DNA of 64,000 nucleotides from Paeniglutamicibacter psychrophenolicus. GTDB lineage: Bacteria; Actinomycetota; Actinomycetes; Actinomycetales; Micrococcaceae. Shown here piece by piece: positions 9,009-17,139 of this stretch (the stretch's first letter is position 1; every line of letters starts with the position of its first letter). The notes under the pieces were generated by a model. That model was not told the origin of the DNA. It did no database searches and worked only from the letters and a program-made list of their open reading frames with translations. Location: positions 3,452,443 through 3,516,442 of the forward strand of contig NZ_JAGIOE010000001.1 in assembly GCF_017876575.1 (NCBI RefSeq). Reading direction: 5' to 3'. A program made the translations under genes and the position numbers.

Positions 9009-9753
9009 GGATGGCGTCCTTGACCTGCTTGATCATGTCATCAGGCCCAAAGTGGAAGATTGAGGCGGCAAGCACCGCATCCGCGCCGGCGGCAATGGCC
9101 GGCGGGAAGTGCTCCGGTCCCCCGGCACCGCCGGAGGCGATCAGCGGAACGGTGACTTCCGCGCGCACGGCCCGGATCATTTCCAGGTCGAAACCGTCCT
9201 TGGTGCCGTCGGCATCGATCGAGTTCAACAGGATTTCTCCCACTCCGCGCTCTGCGGCTTCCTTGGCCCAGGCCACGGCGCAACGGCCGGTGCCGGTGCG
9301 TCCGCCGTGGGTGGTCACCTCGAAGCCCGAGGCGACGTCCGGGTTGTCGGTGCGGCGGGCATCAAGGGAGAGCACCAGCACCTGGGAACCAAAGCGCTGG
9401 GTGATTTCGTTGATGACCTCGGGGCGGTCGACGGCCGCGGTGTTGATCGAGGCCTTGTCGGCCCCGGCGCGCAGCAATCGGTCCACGTCCTCGACGGCGC
9501 GCACGCCACCTCCGACGGTCAACGGGATGAAGATTTCCTCGGCGGTCTTGGCGACCACGTCATAGGTGGTTTCTCGGTTGCCCGAGGAGGCCGTGACGTC
9601 GAGGAAGGTGATCTCGTCGGCGCCCGCGGCGTTGTAGCGCTTGGCCAGTTCCACCGGGTCTCCGGCATCGCGCAGCCCCTCGAAGTTCACTCCCTTGACG
9701 ACTCGGCCGTTGTCCACGTCGAGGCATGGGATCACACGGATCGCAACAGTCAT
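8983..9753 (-). CDS. hisF: Imidazole glycerol phosphate synthase, cyclase subunit
   Basis: 256 residues, standard length. (beta/alpha)8 barrel with the HisF opening [19 protein letters not shown], first catalytic Asp in CLDVDNG and the second in [13 protein letters not shown]; phosphate-binding loops GGGVRAVED and [11 protein letters not shown] are present. It converts PRFAR and ammonia from HisH into IGP and AICAR in histidine biosynthesis, in the cytoplasm. It follows hisG by 69 bp in the hisE-hisG-hisF order; hisH and hisA are not in this window. Confidence 0.96.
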   Translation of the reverse strand: MTVAIRVIPCLDVDNGRVVKGVNFEGLRDAGDPVELAKRYNAAGADEITFLDVTASSGNRETTYDVVAKTAEEIFIPLTVGGGVRAVEDVDRLLRAGADKASINTAAVDRPEVINEITQRFGSQVLVLSLDARRTDNPDVASGFEVTTHGGRTGTGRCAVAWAKEAAERGVGEILLNSIDADGTKDGFDLEMIRAVRAEVTVPLIASGGAGGPEHFPPAIAAGADAVLAASIFHFGPDDMIKQVKDAIREAGFPVR

Positions 9754-9822
9754 GAAGGATCAACTCCTGGAAAAGTAGTGAAAAGCGGTGTTCTTCGAGG
9801 GGTACTGCGCTGGGGTGCCTTG

Positions 9823-10671
9823 CTAGATGCGGCAGGCGTGGATGTTGGTGACAAGTATGGCGCGGGCGCCGATGTTGTACAGCTCATCCATGATGTTGTT
9901 GGTGTGGCTCTTCTTGACCATGGCACGCACGGCGACCCAGTCCGAGTCCTGCAGCGGGGAAACCGTCGGCGACTCCAGGCCCGGGGTCAACCGGGTGGCT
10001 TCGTCGACCAGGTCCCGGCGCACGTCGTAGTCGAGCATGACGTAGCGGCGGGCCACCAGCACGCCGGTGAGCCGGCGCTTGAGCACGTCCAGGCCGGCAG
10101 GTGTGCGGCCGGTGCGGCCGATGAGCACGGCTTCGGACTTCAGGATGGGATCCCCAAAGACCTCCATGCCTGCAGCCTTGAGCGTGTTGCCGGTTTCCAC
10201 CACATCGGCGATGGCGTCGGCCACGCCCAGGCGGACCGAGGACTCCACGGCTCCGTCGAGGCGGACGACCGAGGCGTCGATGTTGTTCTCGAGAAGGTAG
10301 CTGCGCAGCAGGGCGTCGTAGCTGGTGGCAATGCGCTTGCCGTTGAGCTCGTTCTGGTGCGTGAAGGAACCGGCGGGGCCGGCGAAGCGGAAGGCGGCGT
10401 TGCCGATGCCCAGCGGCAGGACCTCGTCGACGTGGTCGTTGACCTCGGCGTCCAGGTACAGGTCGCGTCCGGTGATGCCGACATCGAGGATGCCGCCGCC
10501 GACGTACACGGCGATGTCACGGGGGCGGAGGTAGAAGAACTCCACGTCGTTGTCGGGGTCGACCATGACCAGTTCGCGGTTGTCGCGGCGCTGGACGTAT
10601 CCGGCCTCCAACAACATGGTCGAGGCGATTTCGGACAAGGCTCCCTTGTTGGGAAGTGCTACTCGCAACAT
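9823..10671 (-). CDS. hisG: ATP phosphoribosyltransferase, long form
   Basis: 282 residues, the long HisG form that carries its own C-terminal regulatory ACT-like domain and does not need HisZ. Landmarks are LRVALPNKGALSE at the N-terminus, VGITGRDLYLD, the PRPP loop region VADAIADVVETGNTLKAAG, and the C-terminal LLKRR-like/LTPGLESPT region. It catalyses the first, histidine-inhibited step of histidine biosynthesis. It lies 110 bp after hisE on the same strand. Confidence 0.96.
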   Translation of the reverse strand: MLRVALPNKGALSEIASTMLLEAGYVQRRDNRELVMVDPDNDVEFFYLRPRDIAVYVGGGILDVGITGRDLYLDAEVNDHVDEVLPLGIGNAAFRFAGPAGSFTHQNELNGKRIATSYDALLRSYLLENNIDASVVRLDGAVESSVRLGVADAIADVVETGNTLKAAGMEVFGDPILKSEAVLIGRTGRTPAGLDVLKRRLTGVLVARRYVMLDYDVRRDLVDEATRLTPGLESPTVSPLQDSDWVAVRAMVKKSHTNNIMDELYNIGARAILVTNIHACRI

Positions 10672-10781
10672 GATGCGTTTCTCGTTTCAGGCTCTGGGGG
10701 GGGTATTACGGCATGAGGACAACAAATGGGTGTTTGTTGGCCGCCGCGGCACGGGAAAAGAACGTCTCCCGAATGCGGCGG

Positions 10782-11045
10782 CTAGAGATGCTTGTAAACG
10801 TCCTGCAGAGTCAGGCCCTTGGCGATCATCATCACCTGCAGGTGATAGAGCAGCTGGGAGATTTCTTCGGCGGCGGCCTCGTCGGATTCGTATTCGGCAG
10901 CCATCCACACTTCGGCGGCTTCCTCCACGACCTTCTTTCCGATGCCATGCACGCCGGAATCCAGTTCGGCGATGGTACGCGAACCTTCGGGGCGGGTCTT
11001 GGCCTTCTCGGAGAGTTCGGCGAAGAGGGTGTCAAAAGTTTTCAC
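10782..11045 (-). CDS. hisE: Phosphoribosyl-ATP pyrophosphohydrolase
   Basis: 87 residues from GTG 11045. The whole length matches His[37 protein letters not shown] with the acidic metal-binding helix, and [18 protein letters not shown]. It hydrolyses PR-ATP to PR-AMP, step two of the pathway. A much longer open frame extends upstream past the GTG, but that part is the antisense of the HIT gene and is rejected. No strong ribosome site is visible before the GTG. First gene of the leftward his set. Confidence 0.93.
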   Translation of the reverse strand: MKTFDTLFAELSEKAKTRPEGSRTIAELDSGVHGIGKKVVEEAAEVWMAAEYESDEAAAEEISQLLYHLQVMMIAKGLTLQDVYKHL

Positions 11046-11198
11046 ATGGTCAGGATATCTTGGCCCGTTGGAAGCATTCACAACCGCAGCCCCATTGTGA
11101 CGAAGGACTCCCCGCGACGGGCCAACATGACGCGGCCACGACCAGGACACGCGCTTGCGCCTCGATCCGGTACCTGACCACGGACTATGCTCACGTTC

Positions 11199-11618
11199 AT
11201 GGATGAGAAGTGCGTTTTTTGTGAGATTGCCTCCGGCCGCTCCGAGGGGCATGTGGTGGCATCGAATGCGCATTGCGTGGCCTTCCTTGATGCGGCACCC
11301 ATCAATGCCGGACACACCCTGGTGGTTCCCCGGAAGCATCTGCGCGATATCCACGGCCTTGATGCGGCAACGTCCGCGGCGATGTTCGATCTCGCCCGCC
11401 GCGTTGCCGATTCCCTGCGCGATTCCACACTGCCATGCGAGGGCGTCAACCTGTTGATGTCCAACGGTGAAGTTGCCGAGCAATCGGTGTTCCATGCGCA
11501 CCTGCATGTCATTCCGCGCGTGGAGAACGATGGGTTCGCATTCGTCGAGCCACCCGCAGCCAGGCCCACCGCGGACGAGCTGGCCGCCACGGCACGGTTG
11601 CTGCGCCCCGGCCGTTAG
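11199..11618 (+). CDS. HIT family protein
   Basis: 139 residues from ATG 11199 ([13 protein letters not shown]); an ATG four codons upstream is an alternative. The active-site histidine triad is [10 protein letters not shown] (~94-103), and CVFCEI is the usual N-terminal zinc-associated motif of Fhit/HinT-like nucleotide hydrolases. It probably hydrolyses a nucleoside monophosphate conjugate such as AMP-amide or a dinucleoside polyphosphate. A -10-like TATGCT ends eight bases before the ATG, so a leaderless transcript is possible. Divergent from hisE. Confidence 0.9.
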   Translation: MDEKCVFCEIASGRSEGHVVASNAHCVAFLDAAPINAGHTLVVPRKHLRDIHGLDAATSAAMFDLARRVADSLRDSTLPCEGVNLLMSNGEVAEQSVFHAHLHVIPRVENDGFAFVEPPAARPTADELAATARLLRPGR

Positions 11619-11652
11619 GAATCGCGGTGAGACGTTCCGGCGGCGATCCGGT

Positions 11653-11904
11653 TCAGTGGCTTGGCTTGGCGCCATGGCGCCTATCCGCGAGCAACATCGC
11701 TGCGCCCACGAGCAACCCGGCGACAAATCCAAGCAGTGCCGCCGGGATGCCTATCTCGAGCACCGCGGCCCAGGCCGTGGGCGGATAGACGCTGAGTCCG
11801 GCGATCAGCCCAACCACGCCGCCCAGCAGACCGCACCACATGGCGCCCAGGAGGGCGTAGGCCAGTGGTTTTGGCAGGTTCTGCGACGCCTTGAGGAATC
11901 CCAT
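11653..11904 (-). CDS. Small two-helix membrane protein, unknown function
   Basis: 83 residues. Two hydrophobic segments are visible, ~14-34 ([21 protein letters not shown] minus the last residues) and ~48-69 ([21 protein letters not shown]), followed by a basic tail LADRRHGAK, so the tail is probably cytoplasmic. No family recognised. Start ATG 11904 has a GGAG too close to be ideal. It converges with the HIT gene and is divergent from the VOC gene. Confidence 0.6.
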   Translation of the reverse strand: MGFLKASQNLPKPLAYALLGAMWCGLLGGVVGLIAGLSVYPPTAWAAVLEIGIPAALLGFVAGLLVGAAMLLADRRHGAKPSH

Positions 11905-12042
11905 GACTCCAGCATGAACCTGTCCAGGGCCACGTGCAACGGACCCGAAGCGCGCGGCCCCTTGCCGTCTGGCCGAGGCTTGCGGGCCCCTCCCTTGGGG
12001 GACCTTGCGGGGCTATGCTCGAGTGGGAAAGAGGAGGAAGCC

Positions 12043-12450
12043 ATGCCCGATTTCGGCACGCCATCGCACATCGACTTGTCGGTTTCCGACGCCGAGTCCA
12101 GCGCCCGGTGGTATTGCGACGTGCTCGGCCTGCGGCGCGTGCGCCGTGCCGACTTCGAGAACCGCATCATGATCGTGCTGGTGCACCGTGCCACCGGGCT
12201 GGTCATCGGGCTCAACCAGCACGCCTCGGTGCCCGTGGCCCGGTTCGACGACCGCAACGTCGGGCTGGACCACATCGGGTTCAGCGTCGCCGAGCGGGCG
12301 GACCTGGACGCCTGGGAAGAACAGCTCACCGCGCTTGGTGTCGTGCACTCCCCCGCACAGGACACCTCCAACGGCGCGGCTTTGGTGTTCCGCGACCCGG
12401 ACAACATCCAGCTCGAGTTCTGGTGGACGCGGCCGCGCCGAATCTCCTGA
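12043..12450 (+). CDS. VOC (glyoxalase/bleomycin resistance/dioxygenase) superfamily protein
   Basis: 135 residues from ATG 12043 behind a strong GAGGAGGAAG ribosome site. Two beta-alpha-beta-beta-beta modules: HIDLSVSDAESSARWYCDVLGL opens the first, and VGLDHIGFSVAERADLDAW opens the second. Metal-ligand candidates are His9, Glu/His in the middle, His in LDHIGF and the terminal Glu in IQLEFWW. The C-terminal DPDNIQLEFW is the typical VOC ending. Substrate unknown. A degenerate copy of the middle of this protein lies about 1 kb downstream at 13222-13370. Confidence 0.88.
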   Translation: MPDFGTPSHIDLSVSDAESSARWYCDVLGLRRVRRADFENRIMIVLVHRATGLVIGLNQHASVPVARFDDRNVGLDHIGFSVAERADLDAWEEQLTALGVVHSPAQDTSNGAALVFRDPDNIQLEFWWTRPRRIS

Positions 12451-12592
12451 ACGTGCCGGCTGCAGTCCACGACGGCGGCAGTCGACCTTGTCATTTTCCT
12501 CCAAGGCGCCTGTGTTGCGAGCGCTCGTCCTGAAGGGAAACCCCGCGCCGGTCCACCAGAAGTGCCTGGAACGCGGATCAGCCTGTGGGCAC

Positions 12593-12850
12593 TTAACGTT
12601 CGTAGACATTGCGACGATGACCGAGTGTGATCACCACAACAACGAGGATGTTGTCATCGACCGTGTAAATGATGCGGTAGTCCCCAACGCGAACACGGAG
12701 GCCGGGCCGCCCTTGGAGCGCTCTGGCGCCCGGCGGCCGTGGCTCCTCACCCAGAAGTGCGATTGCACCACGAATCCGGTCGCGATCCCGAGCGTCGATT
12801 CGCTTCAACACACGAATTGCAGCAGGACGCAGCTCGATTCGGTAGGTCAC
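12593..12850 (-). CDS. RelE/ParE family toxin
   Basis: 85 residues, normal for RelE toxins. Landmarks are YRIELRPAAIRVLKRID, a basic helix DRDRIRGAIALL, then GRPGLRVRVGDYRIIYTVDDN and the final VVVITLGHRRNVY. The family cuts mRNA on the ribosome (RelE) or poisons gyrase (ParE); the GDYRIIY plus HRRNVY pattern favours RelE. The ATG overlaps the stop of the upstream antitoxin gene by 4 bp, the standard arrangement. Confidence 0.88.
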   Translation of the reverse strand: MTYRIELRPAAIRVLKRIDARDRDRIRGAIALLGEEPRPPGARALQGRPGLRVRVGDYRIIYTVDDNILVVVVITLGHRRNVYER

Positions 12851-13095
12851 GTCCAGCCCAGGTCGGCCTTCACCTGGGCCCAGGGGACGTTGGGCCCTTC
12901 TTCGGCCATCGCCTCATCGAACGCGGCTACATCTTCAGCATCTTCCAATGCTTCGAGCATCCGCTCGTAGTATGAGGGACTGATAACAACCGCGGCACGC
13001 TGACCGCGGCGCTCGATGAACACCGCCTCGGTCTGGGAGCGAGCGATCACGTCTGAAAAGTTGTTACGGGCGTCTGCAACACTGACACTTGTCAT
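12847..13095 (-). CDS. Phd/YefM family antitoxin
   Basis: 82 residues from ATG 13095. The N-terminal Phd/YefM fold is clear: SVSVADARNNFSDVIARS, then VFIERRGQRAAVVISPSYYERM, with a flexible acidic C-terminal half (EDAEDVAAFDEAMAEEG) that would wrap the toxin. It neutralises the RelE-like partner and binds its own promoter. An upstream ATG (MYAGFMTSV) is possible but lies in the operator. A nested palindrome sits 10 bases upstream. Confidence 0.9.
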   Translation of the reverse strand: MTSVSVADARNNFSDVIARSQTEAVFIERRGQRAAVVISPSYYERMLEALEDAEDVAAFDEAMAEEGPNVPWAQVKADLGWT

Positions 13096-13104
13096 AAATC
13101 CAGC

Positions 13105-13129
13105 GTACATCCCACATCTTGAGATGTAC
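13105..13129. promoter_or_regulatory. Toxin-antitoxin operator, nested palindromes
   Basis: GTACATC and GATGTAC form 7-base arms around 11 bases; inside them lies CATCT-TG-AGATG (13115-13126), a second inverted repeat. Located ten bases upstream of the antitoxin ATG, this fits autorepression by the Phd/RelE complex. Confidence 0.55.
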
Positions 13130-13221
13130 ATGATGGAGAGCGCAACGTCTCGGCGCATGGACGGGCGTCGCGCTCCCTTCAGCCGCGGCATGCTGCGGGC
13201 TATGACGAACCGAGGGCCCGC

Positions 13222-13370
13222 TTGCGTTTCGGCGTTCTCGGCATGCGTTGGATGAGCCGCACCACCGTCGAGACCCACCACATGCTTGCGCTGCCGCTCC
13301 GGCCATGCGGGCTGGCCTTCGGGCTCAACCCTCACGCAACGGTGCCCGTGGCCAAGTTCGACGCAGGCCC
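13222..13370 (+). pseudogene. Degenerate fragment of a VOC-family gene
   Basis: The plus-strand frame reads VLGMRWMSRTTVET, then GLAFGLNPHATVPVAKFDA. These align without gaps to VLGLRRVRRADFEN and GLVIGLNQHASVPVARFDD of the intact VOC protein at 12043-12450. The matching start and the second VOC module are missing, and the sequence downstream has no VOC character. It is a decayed partial copy, or the remnant of a paralogue. Confidence 0.6.
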
Positions 13371-13579
13371 GCCGGCGCGAGCCCGGGGGTACCTTGATGC
13401 GGGTTATTGGCGGGTTGCCGTCACGAAGTTCCACGCAGGCCATTGCACTTGGCGTTCATGACAAGCAGATTAGCCACATGGCCATTCACTCGCTCACGTA
13501 GTACCTGCAGCACTCGCCGCAGGGGAAAATAGCTTACGACGTCCAAGGCTCGGGTCCACTTGTCCTACTTGTCCCGGGC

Positions 13580-14299
13580 ATGGGCGAGCTGCGTTCGACC
13601 TACCGCTTCCTGGTCCCGGCGCTGGTTGCTGCCGGCTACACCGTGGCAACAACGGATTTGCGGGGACATGGTGACAGCGATGCCACGTTCCCCGGCTACG
13701 GCGACGTCGAGACCGCCGGAGACATCGAGGGACTCCTTCGCGAGCTGGACAGGCCCGCCGTCGTTGTCGGAAACTCGATGGGCGCCGGTGCGGCAGTGAT
13801 CGTTGCGGCGGAGCACCCCGAGCTTGTTTCCGGGCTTGTCCTGATCGGCCCCTTCGTCCGCCAGCCCTCCACGAGCGCTCTCAAGAACCTGCTCTTCCGG
13901 ATCCTGATGGCCCGCCCCTGGGCGGCCGCAGCCTGGAAGGCCTATATGCCTGTGCTCCATGCCGGCACCAAGCCCGCGGACTTCGCCGAATACCGCCAGG
14001 CCGCGATCGCGAGTATGAAACGACCCGGCCACGAACGCGCCTTCAGTCTCACGACGCGCACCGACCACGTCCGGGCCGGCGAATGCCTAGCCAACGTGGA
14101 CTCACCCACGCTGGTCGTCATGGGCGCGAAGGACCCGGACTTCAAGAGCCCAGAGGCCGAAGCCGACTGGATCGCGCGCACGCTTCGCGGGTCTGTTGTC
14201 ATGGTCCCTGATGCCGGCCGCTACCCCCAGTCGCAGCAACCGGGGATCACCGCGGCCGCCATCACCAACTTCCTCGGCACTCTGGCCGACAATGCCTAG
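13580..14299 (+). CDS. Alpha/beta hydrolase, reading frame interrupted by an early amber codon
   Basis: From ATG 13580 the frame gives 239 residues: TDLRGHGDSD, the nucleophile elbow GNSMGAG, and late Asp/His region GAKDPDF. The usual fold starts earlier. The same frame upstream reads MAIHSLT-stop-YLQHSPQGKIAYDVQGSG, then PLVLLVPGMGE, i.e. the first beta strands and oxyanion-hole motif. These are cut off by TAG at 13499-13501, seven codons after ATG 13478. No other ATG, GTG or TTG lies between the stop and 13580. The catalytic His expected near the C-terminus is also not obvious (AGRYPQSQQP). Probably a pseudogene or a recent nonsense allele; readthrough cannot be excluded. Confidence 0.7.
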   Translation: MGELRSTYRFLVPALVAAGYTVATTDLRGHGDSDATFPGYGDVETAGDIEGLLRELDRPAVVVGNSMGAGAAVIVAAEHPELVSGLVLIGPFVRQPSTSALKNLLFRILMARPWAAAAWKAYMPVLHAGTKPADFAEYRQAAIASMKRPGHERAFSLTTRTDHVRAGECLANVDSPTLVVMGAKDPDFKSPEAEADWIARTLRGSVVMVPDAGRYPQSQQPGITAAAITNFLGTLADNA

Positions 14300-14441
14300 C
14301 TAGGGCCAGGTTGGACAGGGCCTCGGTCATCGTGCGGGCCGCGCTGATTCTCGATGACCCTAGACCTGGCGGGGTTGGCAGAGAGCCTCGGCGTGCGGGC
14401 ACCGTCCCTGTCCTCTTGGTCACGCTGATGTCCTGGCTTCA

Positions 14442-15290
14442 GTGGACAAGGCACTGACAGCCATCGTCAGCGGGCAGAAAGTTGCCCATGCACCCAAGCT
14501 TCAGTCATGCATGGAATGCCAGGGGCCGCACCCCGGCGGGTACACTTCGCATGATGAAGGACTTGAAAAAGAATTGATCGAAAGCACGCCCAAAACATCC
14601 CCCCTGGATTCGCAGCTGACCGCAACGCACGACACGTTCGTGGCCGAGCGTCCGCCGGGCGCCGACGAAGATGTGCACATGGTCTCGGCAATCGTTGACC
14701 ACATCATTGAACGGTGCAGCAATCCCGGCGACCTGGTCTTCGACCCGTTCGCGGGGTTCGGCACCACCCTCATACGGGCCATCGCACTGGGGCGGGAAGC
14801 ACTCGGCATCGAACTGTTGCCCGAGCGCGTGGACTACCTGCGCGACCGGATGCCCGACGCCCACATCATCGAGGGCGACTCACGGGAACTGCTCAGGCTC
14901 GTCCGCGGCACCGGATCACCCCTGCCCGACGCAGACATCAACCTCATCGTTGCATCTCCCCCATACATGACGGCGGAAAACCACGAACCCGACCCGCTGA
15001 CCGCCTACGAGGAAAACGACGGAGACTACGACCGCTACCTGGACGAACTCGGCCTCGTCGCCGCCCAGTGCGCGCGGGTGGTTGTGCCAGGTGGGTTCGT
15101 GGTGTGGAACCTGGCCGACATCCACCACATGAACCTCACCACGCACCTGATCCGTGACTGCAAACGTGCGCTCGGACGGCACCTCACCCTCGTGGGAGAA
15201 ACCGAGATTCTCTGGGATCAATACCCCCACGACCTGATCTCCGACGCGTTGCTCGTGTTCCAGCGACCTCCTGGCGCACCGCGCATGTAG
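14442..15290 (+). CDS. DNA methyltransferase (N4/N6 amino-methylase), permuted motif order
   Basis: 282 residues from GTG 14442; an ATG at residue 24 is an alternative start. The SAM-binding motif DPFAGFGTT (101-109), preceded by IVDHIIERCSNPGDLVF, is what normally forms the C-terminal half of PF01555-type methylases. The catalytic motif SPPY (172-175), followed by YDRYLDELGLVAAQCARVVVPGGF split by normal helices, normally forms the N-terminal half. The two halves are therefore in reversed order. No restriction endonuclease or specificity gene is adjacent, so it appears solitary. The target site is unknown. A small Cys pair (SCMECQG) is at ~22-27. Confidence 0.75.
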   Translation: MDKALTAIVSGQKVAHAPKLQSCMECQGPHPGGYTSHDEGLEKELIESTPKTSPLDSQLTATHDTFVAERPPGADEDVHMVSAIVDHIIERCSNPGDLVFDPFAGFGTTLIRAIALGREALGIELLPERVDYLRDRMPDAHIIEGDSRELLRLVRGTGSPLPDADINLIVASPPYMTAENHEPDPLTAYEENDGDYDRYLDELGLVAAQCARVVVPGGFVVWNLADIHHMNLTTHLIRDCKRALGRHLTLVGETEILWDQYPHDLISDALLVFQRPPGAPRM

Positions 15291-15409
15291 TCGAGCCCGT
15301 CATTCTCCCGCTCCGTGCCGGGCCGGCGAGCAACCATGCACCTTGACCGCGGCACCACCCGGCCATACCGTCGGAGATAGCTCGTCACCTCACAAATGGA
15401 GTTGGTCGC

Positions 15410-16546
15410 ATGTCTACGCAGGTCTTGGTGCTGGGTGCAGGTTTCGGCGGGCTCGAGGTGGCGGCGGGGCTTTCGGAACGTTTCGGCACCGACATCGAGA
15501 TCACCCTCATCGACCGCAACGAGCATTTCATGTTCGGCTTCTCCAAGCTCGATGTCATGTTCGGCAGGCTCACCGAGGCCGAGGCCAGCCACCCGTACAG
15601 CCAGCTCGACAAGCCCGGGGTGAAGCATGTGCGCGCCACCATCCTGTCCATCGATCCGGTGGCCAAGCGCGTGGAGACGGATTCCGGTTCCTTCGAGGCG
15701 GATTACCTGGTGGTTGCCCTGGGCGCGGACCTCGACCCGTCCGCGACACCCGGGCTTTCGGAGTGCGGCCACGAGTTCTACAGCGTCGCGGGCGCCCTGG
15801 CCGCGCGGGAGGCGTTGAACGACTTCGACGGCGGCCGGGTGGTCATCGGTGTCACCTCCACGCCGTTCAAGTGCCCGCCGGCACCCAGCGAGACGGCATT
15901 GCTGGTGCATGACCTGCTGGTCTCCAAGGGACTGCGCGAGCGCTCGGAAATCGCCCTGGTCATGCCGCTACGCACTCCGGTGCCGCCGGTGCCGGCGGCC
16001 TCCGAGGCGCTGCTTGAAGCCTTTGCCGAGCGTGGTATCCAATGGCATCCGAAGAAGGTGATCGAACGGCTGGAACCGGCCAGCAGGGAGCTGGTGATGG
16101 ACGACGGCAGCACCATGCCCTTTGACCTGTTCCTCGGGGTGCCCTGGCACGTGGTCCCGACGGTGGTTGCAGAATCGGGCATGACCTTCGAGGGCTGGAT
16201 CCCCGTGGACCCGCTGACCCTTCAAACGTCCTACCCGGATGTCTTTGCCATCGGGGACGTCACCAGCGTCGGCACCCCCAAGGCCGGGATCTTCGCCGAG
16301 GGGCAGGGCGCCGTGGTGGTGGACGCGATTGCCGCGCGCATCAACCGCTCGTCCGGCACGCTTGGCTACGACGGCAACGGCGTGTGCTACGTGGCATTCG
16401 GACCGCATCGTGCGGCCCGCCTGAACATCACCTTTGCCGCCGGAACCAGGCCCTACGGCAGCTACGATGCGGCAAGCGAAGAAATCGCGAACGAGAAGTC
16501 GGACTACGGGACCTCGCGCCTGCGCCGCTGGCTCGGCGGGGAATAA
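15410..16546 (+). CDS. SQR/FCSD-like FAD-dependent NAD(P)/sulfide oxidoreductase
   Basis: 378 residues behind GGAG. FAD-binding VLVLGAGFGGLEVAAGL at the N-terminus, second dinucleotide-contact motif ALGADLDPS, and the FAD C-terminal motif YPDVFAIGDVTSVG. Residues FKCPPAPSETALL place a cysteine where sulfide:quinone reductases and flavocytochrome c sulfide dehydrogenases have a catalytic Cys; a second Cys lies late (GVCYVAFG). The family passes electrons from sulfide-like donors to quinone. No signal peptide. SQR versus a type II NADH-dehydrogenase relative cannot be settled; the FKCPPAP motif favours SQR-like. Confidence 0.8.
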   Translation: MSTQVLVLGAGFGGLEVAAGLSERFGTDIEITLIDRNEHFMFGFSKLDVMFGRLTEAEASHPYSQLDKPGVKHVRATILSIDPVAKRVETDSGSFEADYLVVALGADLDPSATPGLSECGHEFYSVAGALAAREALNDFDGGRVVIGVTSTPFKCPPAPSETALLVHDLLVSKGLRERSEIALVMPLRTPVPPVPAASEALLEAFAERGIQWHPKKVIERLEPASRELVMDDGSTMPFDLFLGVPWHVVPTVVAESGMTFEGWIPVDPLTLQTSYPDVFAIGDVTSVGTPKAGIFAEGQGAVVVDAIAARINRSSGTLGYDGNGVCYVAFGPHRAARLNITFAAGTRPYGSYDAASEEIANEKSDYGTSRLRRWLGGE

Positions 16547-16656
16547 GCCATCCGGGATGCCCCCGATCCCGCGCACGGCGACGCCCGCTCCCCCGGAGGT
16601 GGTGATCCCGTCATGCGGGTGCCGGTGGAGCGGGCGGCGGTGCCAAGCCGGCTGCC

Positions 16657-17139
16657 TCAGCGGCGGGTGAGCACCAGTGCGGTCTGCAGTCCGGCGCTCA
16701 TGGCCTCGTAGCCCTTGTCCTCTATGGAACCTTCCAGGCCCGCACGGGCGATGGCCTGCTCCTCGGTGTCGCAGGTCAGCACCCCGAAGCCGACCGGGAC
16801 GCCGGTGCGCACGGACACATCGGTCAGGCCCAGGGTGGCACCCTGGCACACGTAGTCGAAGTGCGGGGTGCCGCCACGGATGACGACCCCCAGGGCGATG
16901 ACGGTGTCGTAGGAGTGCGCCAGGCGCGAAGCGGCCACCGGGAGCTCGAAGGTGCCCGGCACGCGGATGACCTCAGGGGTCTTGATCCCGGCGTCGGCGG
17001 CGGCGCGCAGTGCCCCGTCAACCAGTCCGTCCATGATCTGGGTGTGCCAGCTGGCCGCGACGATGACCGCGCGCATTCCGGACTCTCCCGCTGCCGCTAG
17101 TTCGTTGGCTCCGACGAGGGGTGCTCCGTGTCCGCTCAT
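16657..17139 (-). CDS. ribH: 6,7-dimethyl-8-ribityllumazine synthase
   Basis: 160 residues, standard length. [31 protein letters not shown], and [19 protein letters not shown] with the catalytic His are all present. It condenses the pyrimidine product of RibD with dihydroxybutanone phosphate from RibBA to give lumazine; normally a 60-mer or pentamer shell. Its ATG overlaps the ribBA stop by 4 bp. Last gene of the riboflavin operon. Confidence 0.96.
   Translation of the reverse strand: MSGHGAPLVGANELAAAGESGMRAVIVAASWHTQIMDGLVDGALRAAADAGIKTPEVIRVPGTFELPVAASRLAHSYDTVIALGVVIRGGTPHFDYVCQGATLGLTDVSVRTGVPVGFGVLTCDTEEQAIARAGLEGSIEDKGYEAMSAGLQTALVLTRR

Noticed and set aside
11046-11732. N-terminal extension of hisE to 316 residues
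   Set aside because: The added part is antisense to the HIT gene; the standard 87-residue HisE starts at GTG 11045.
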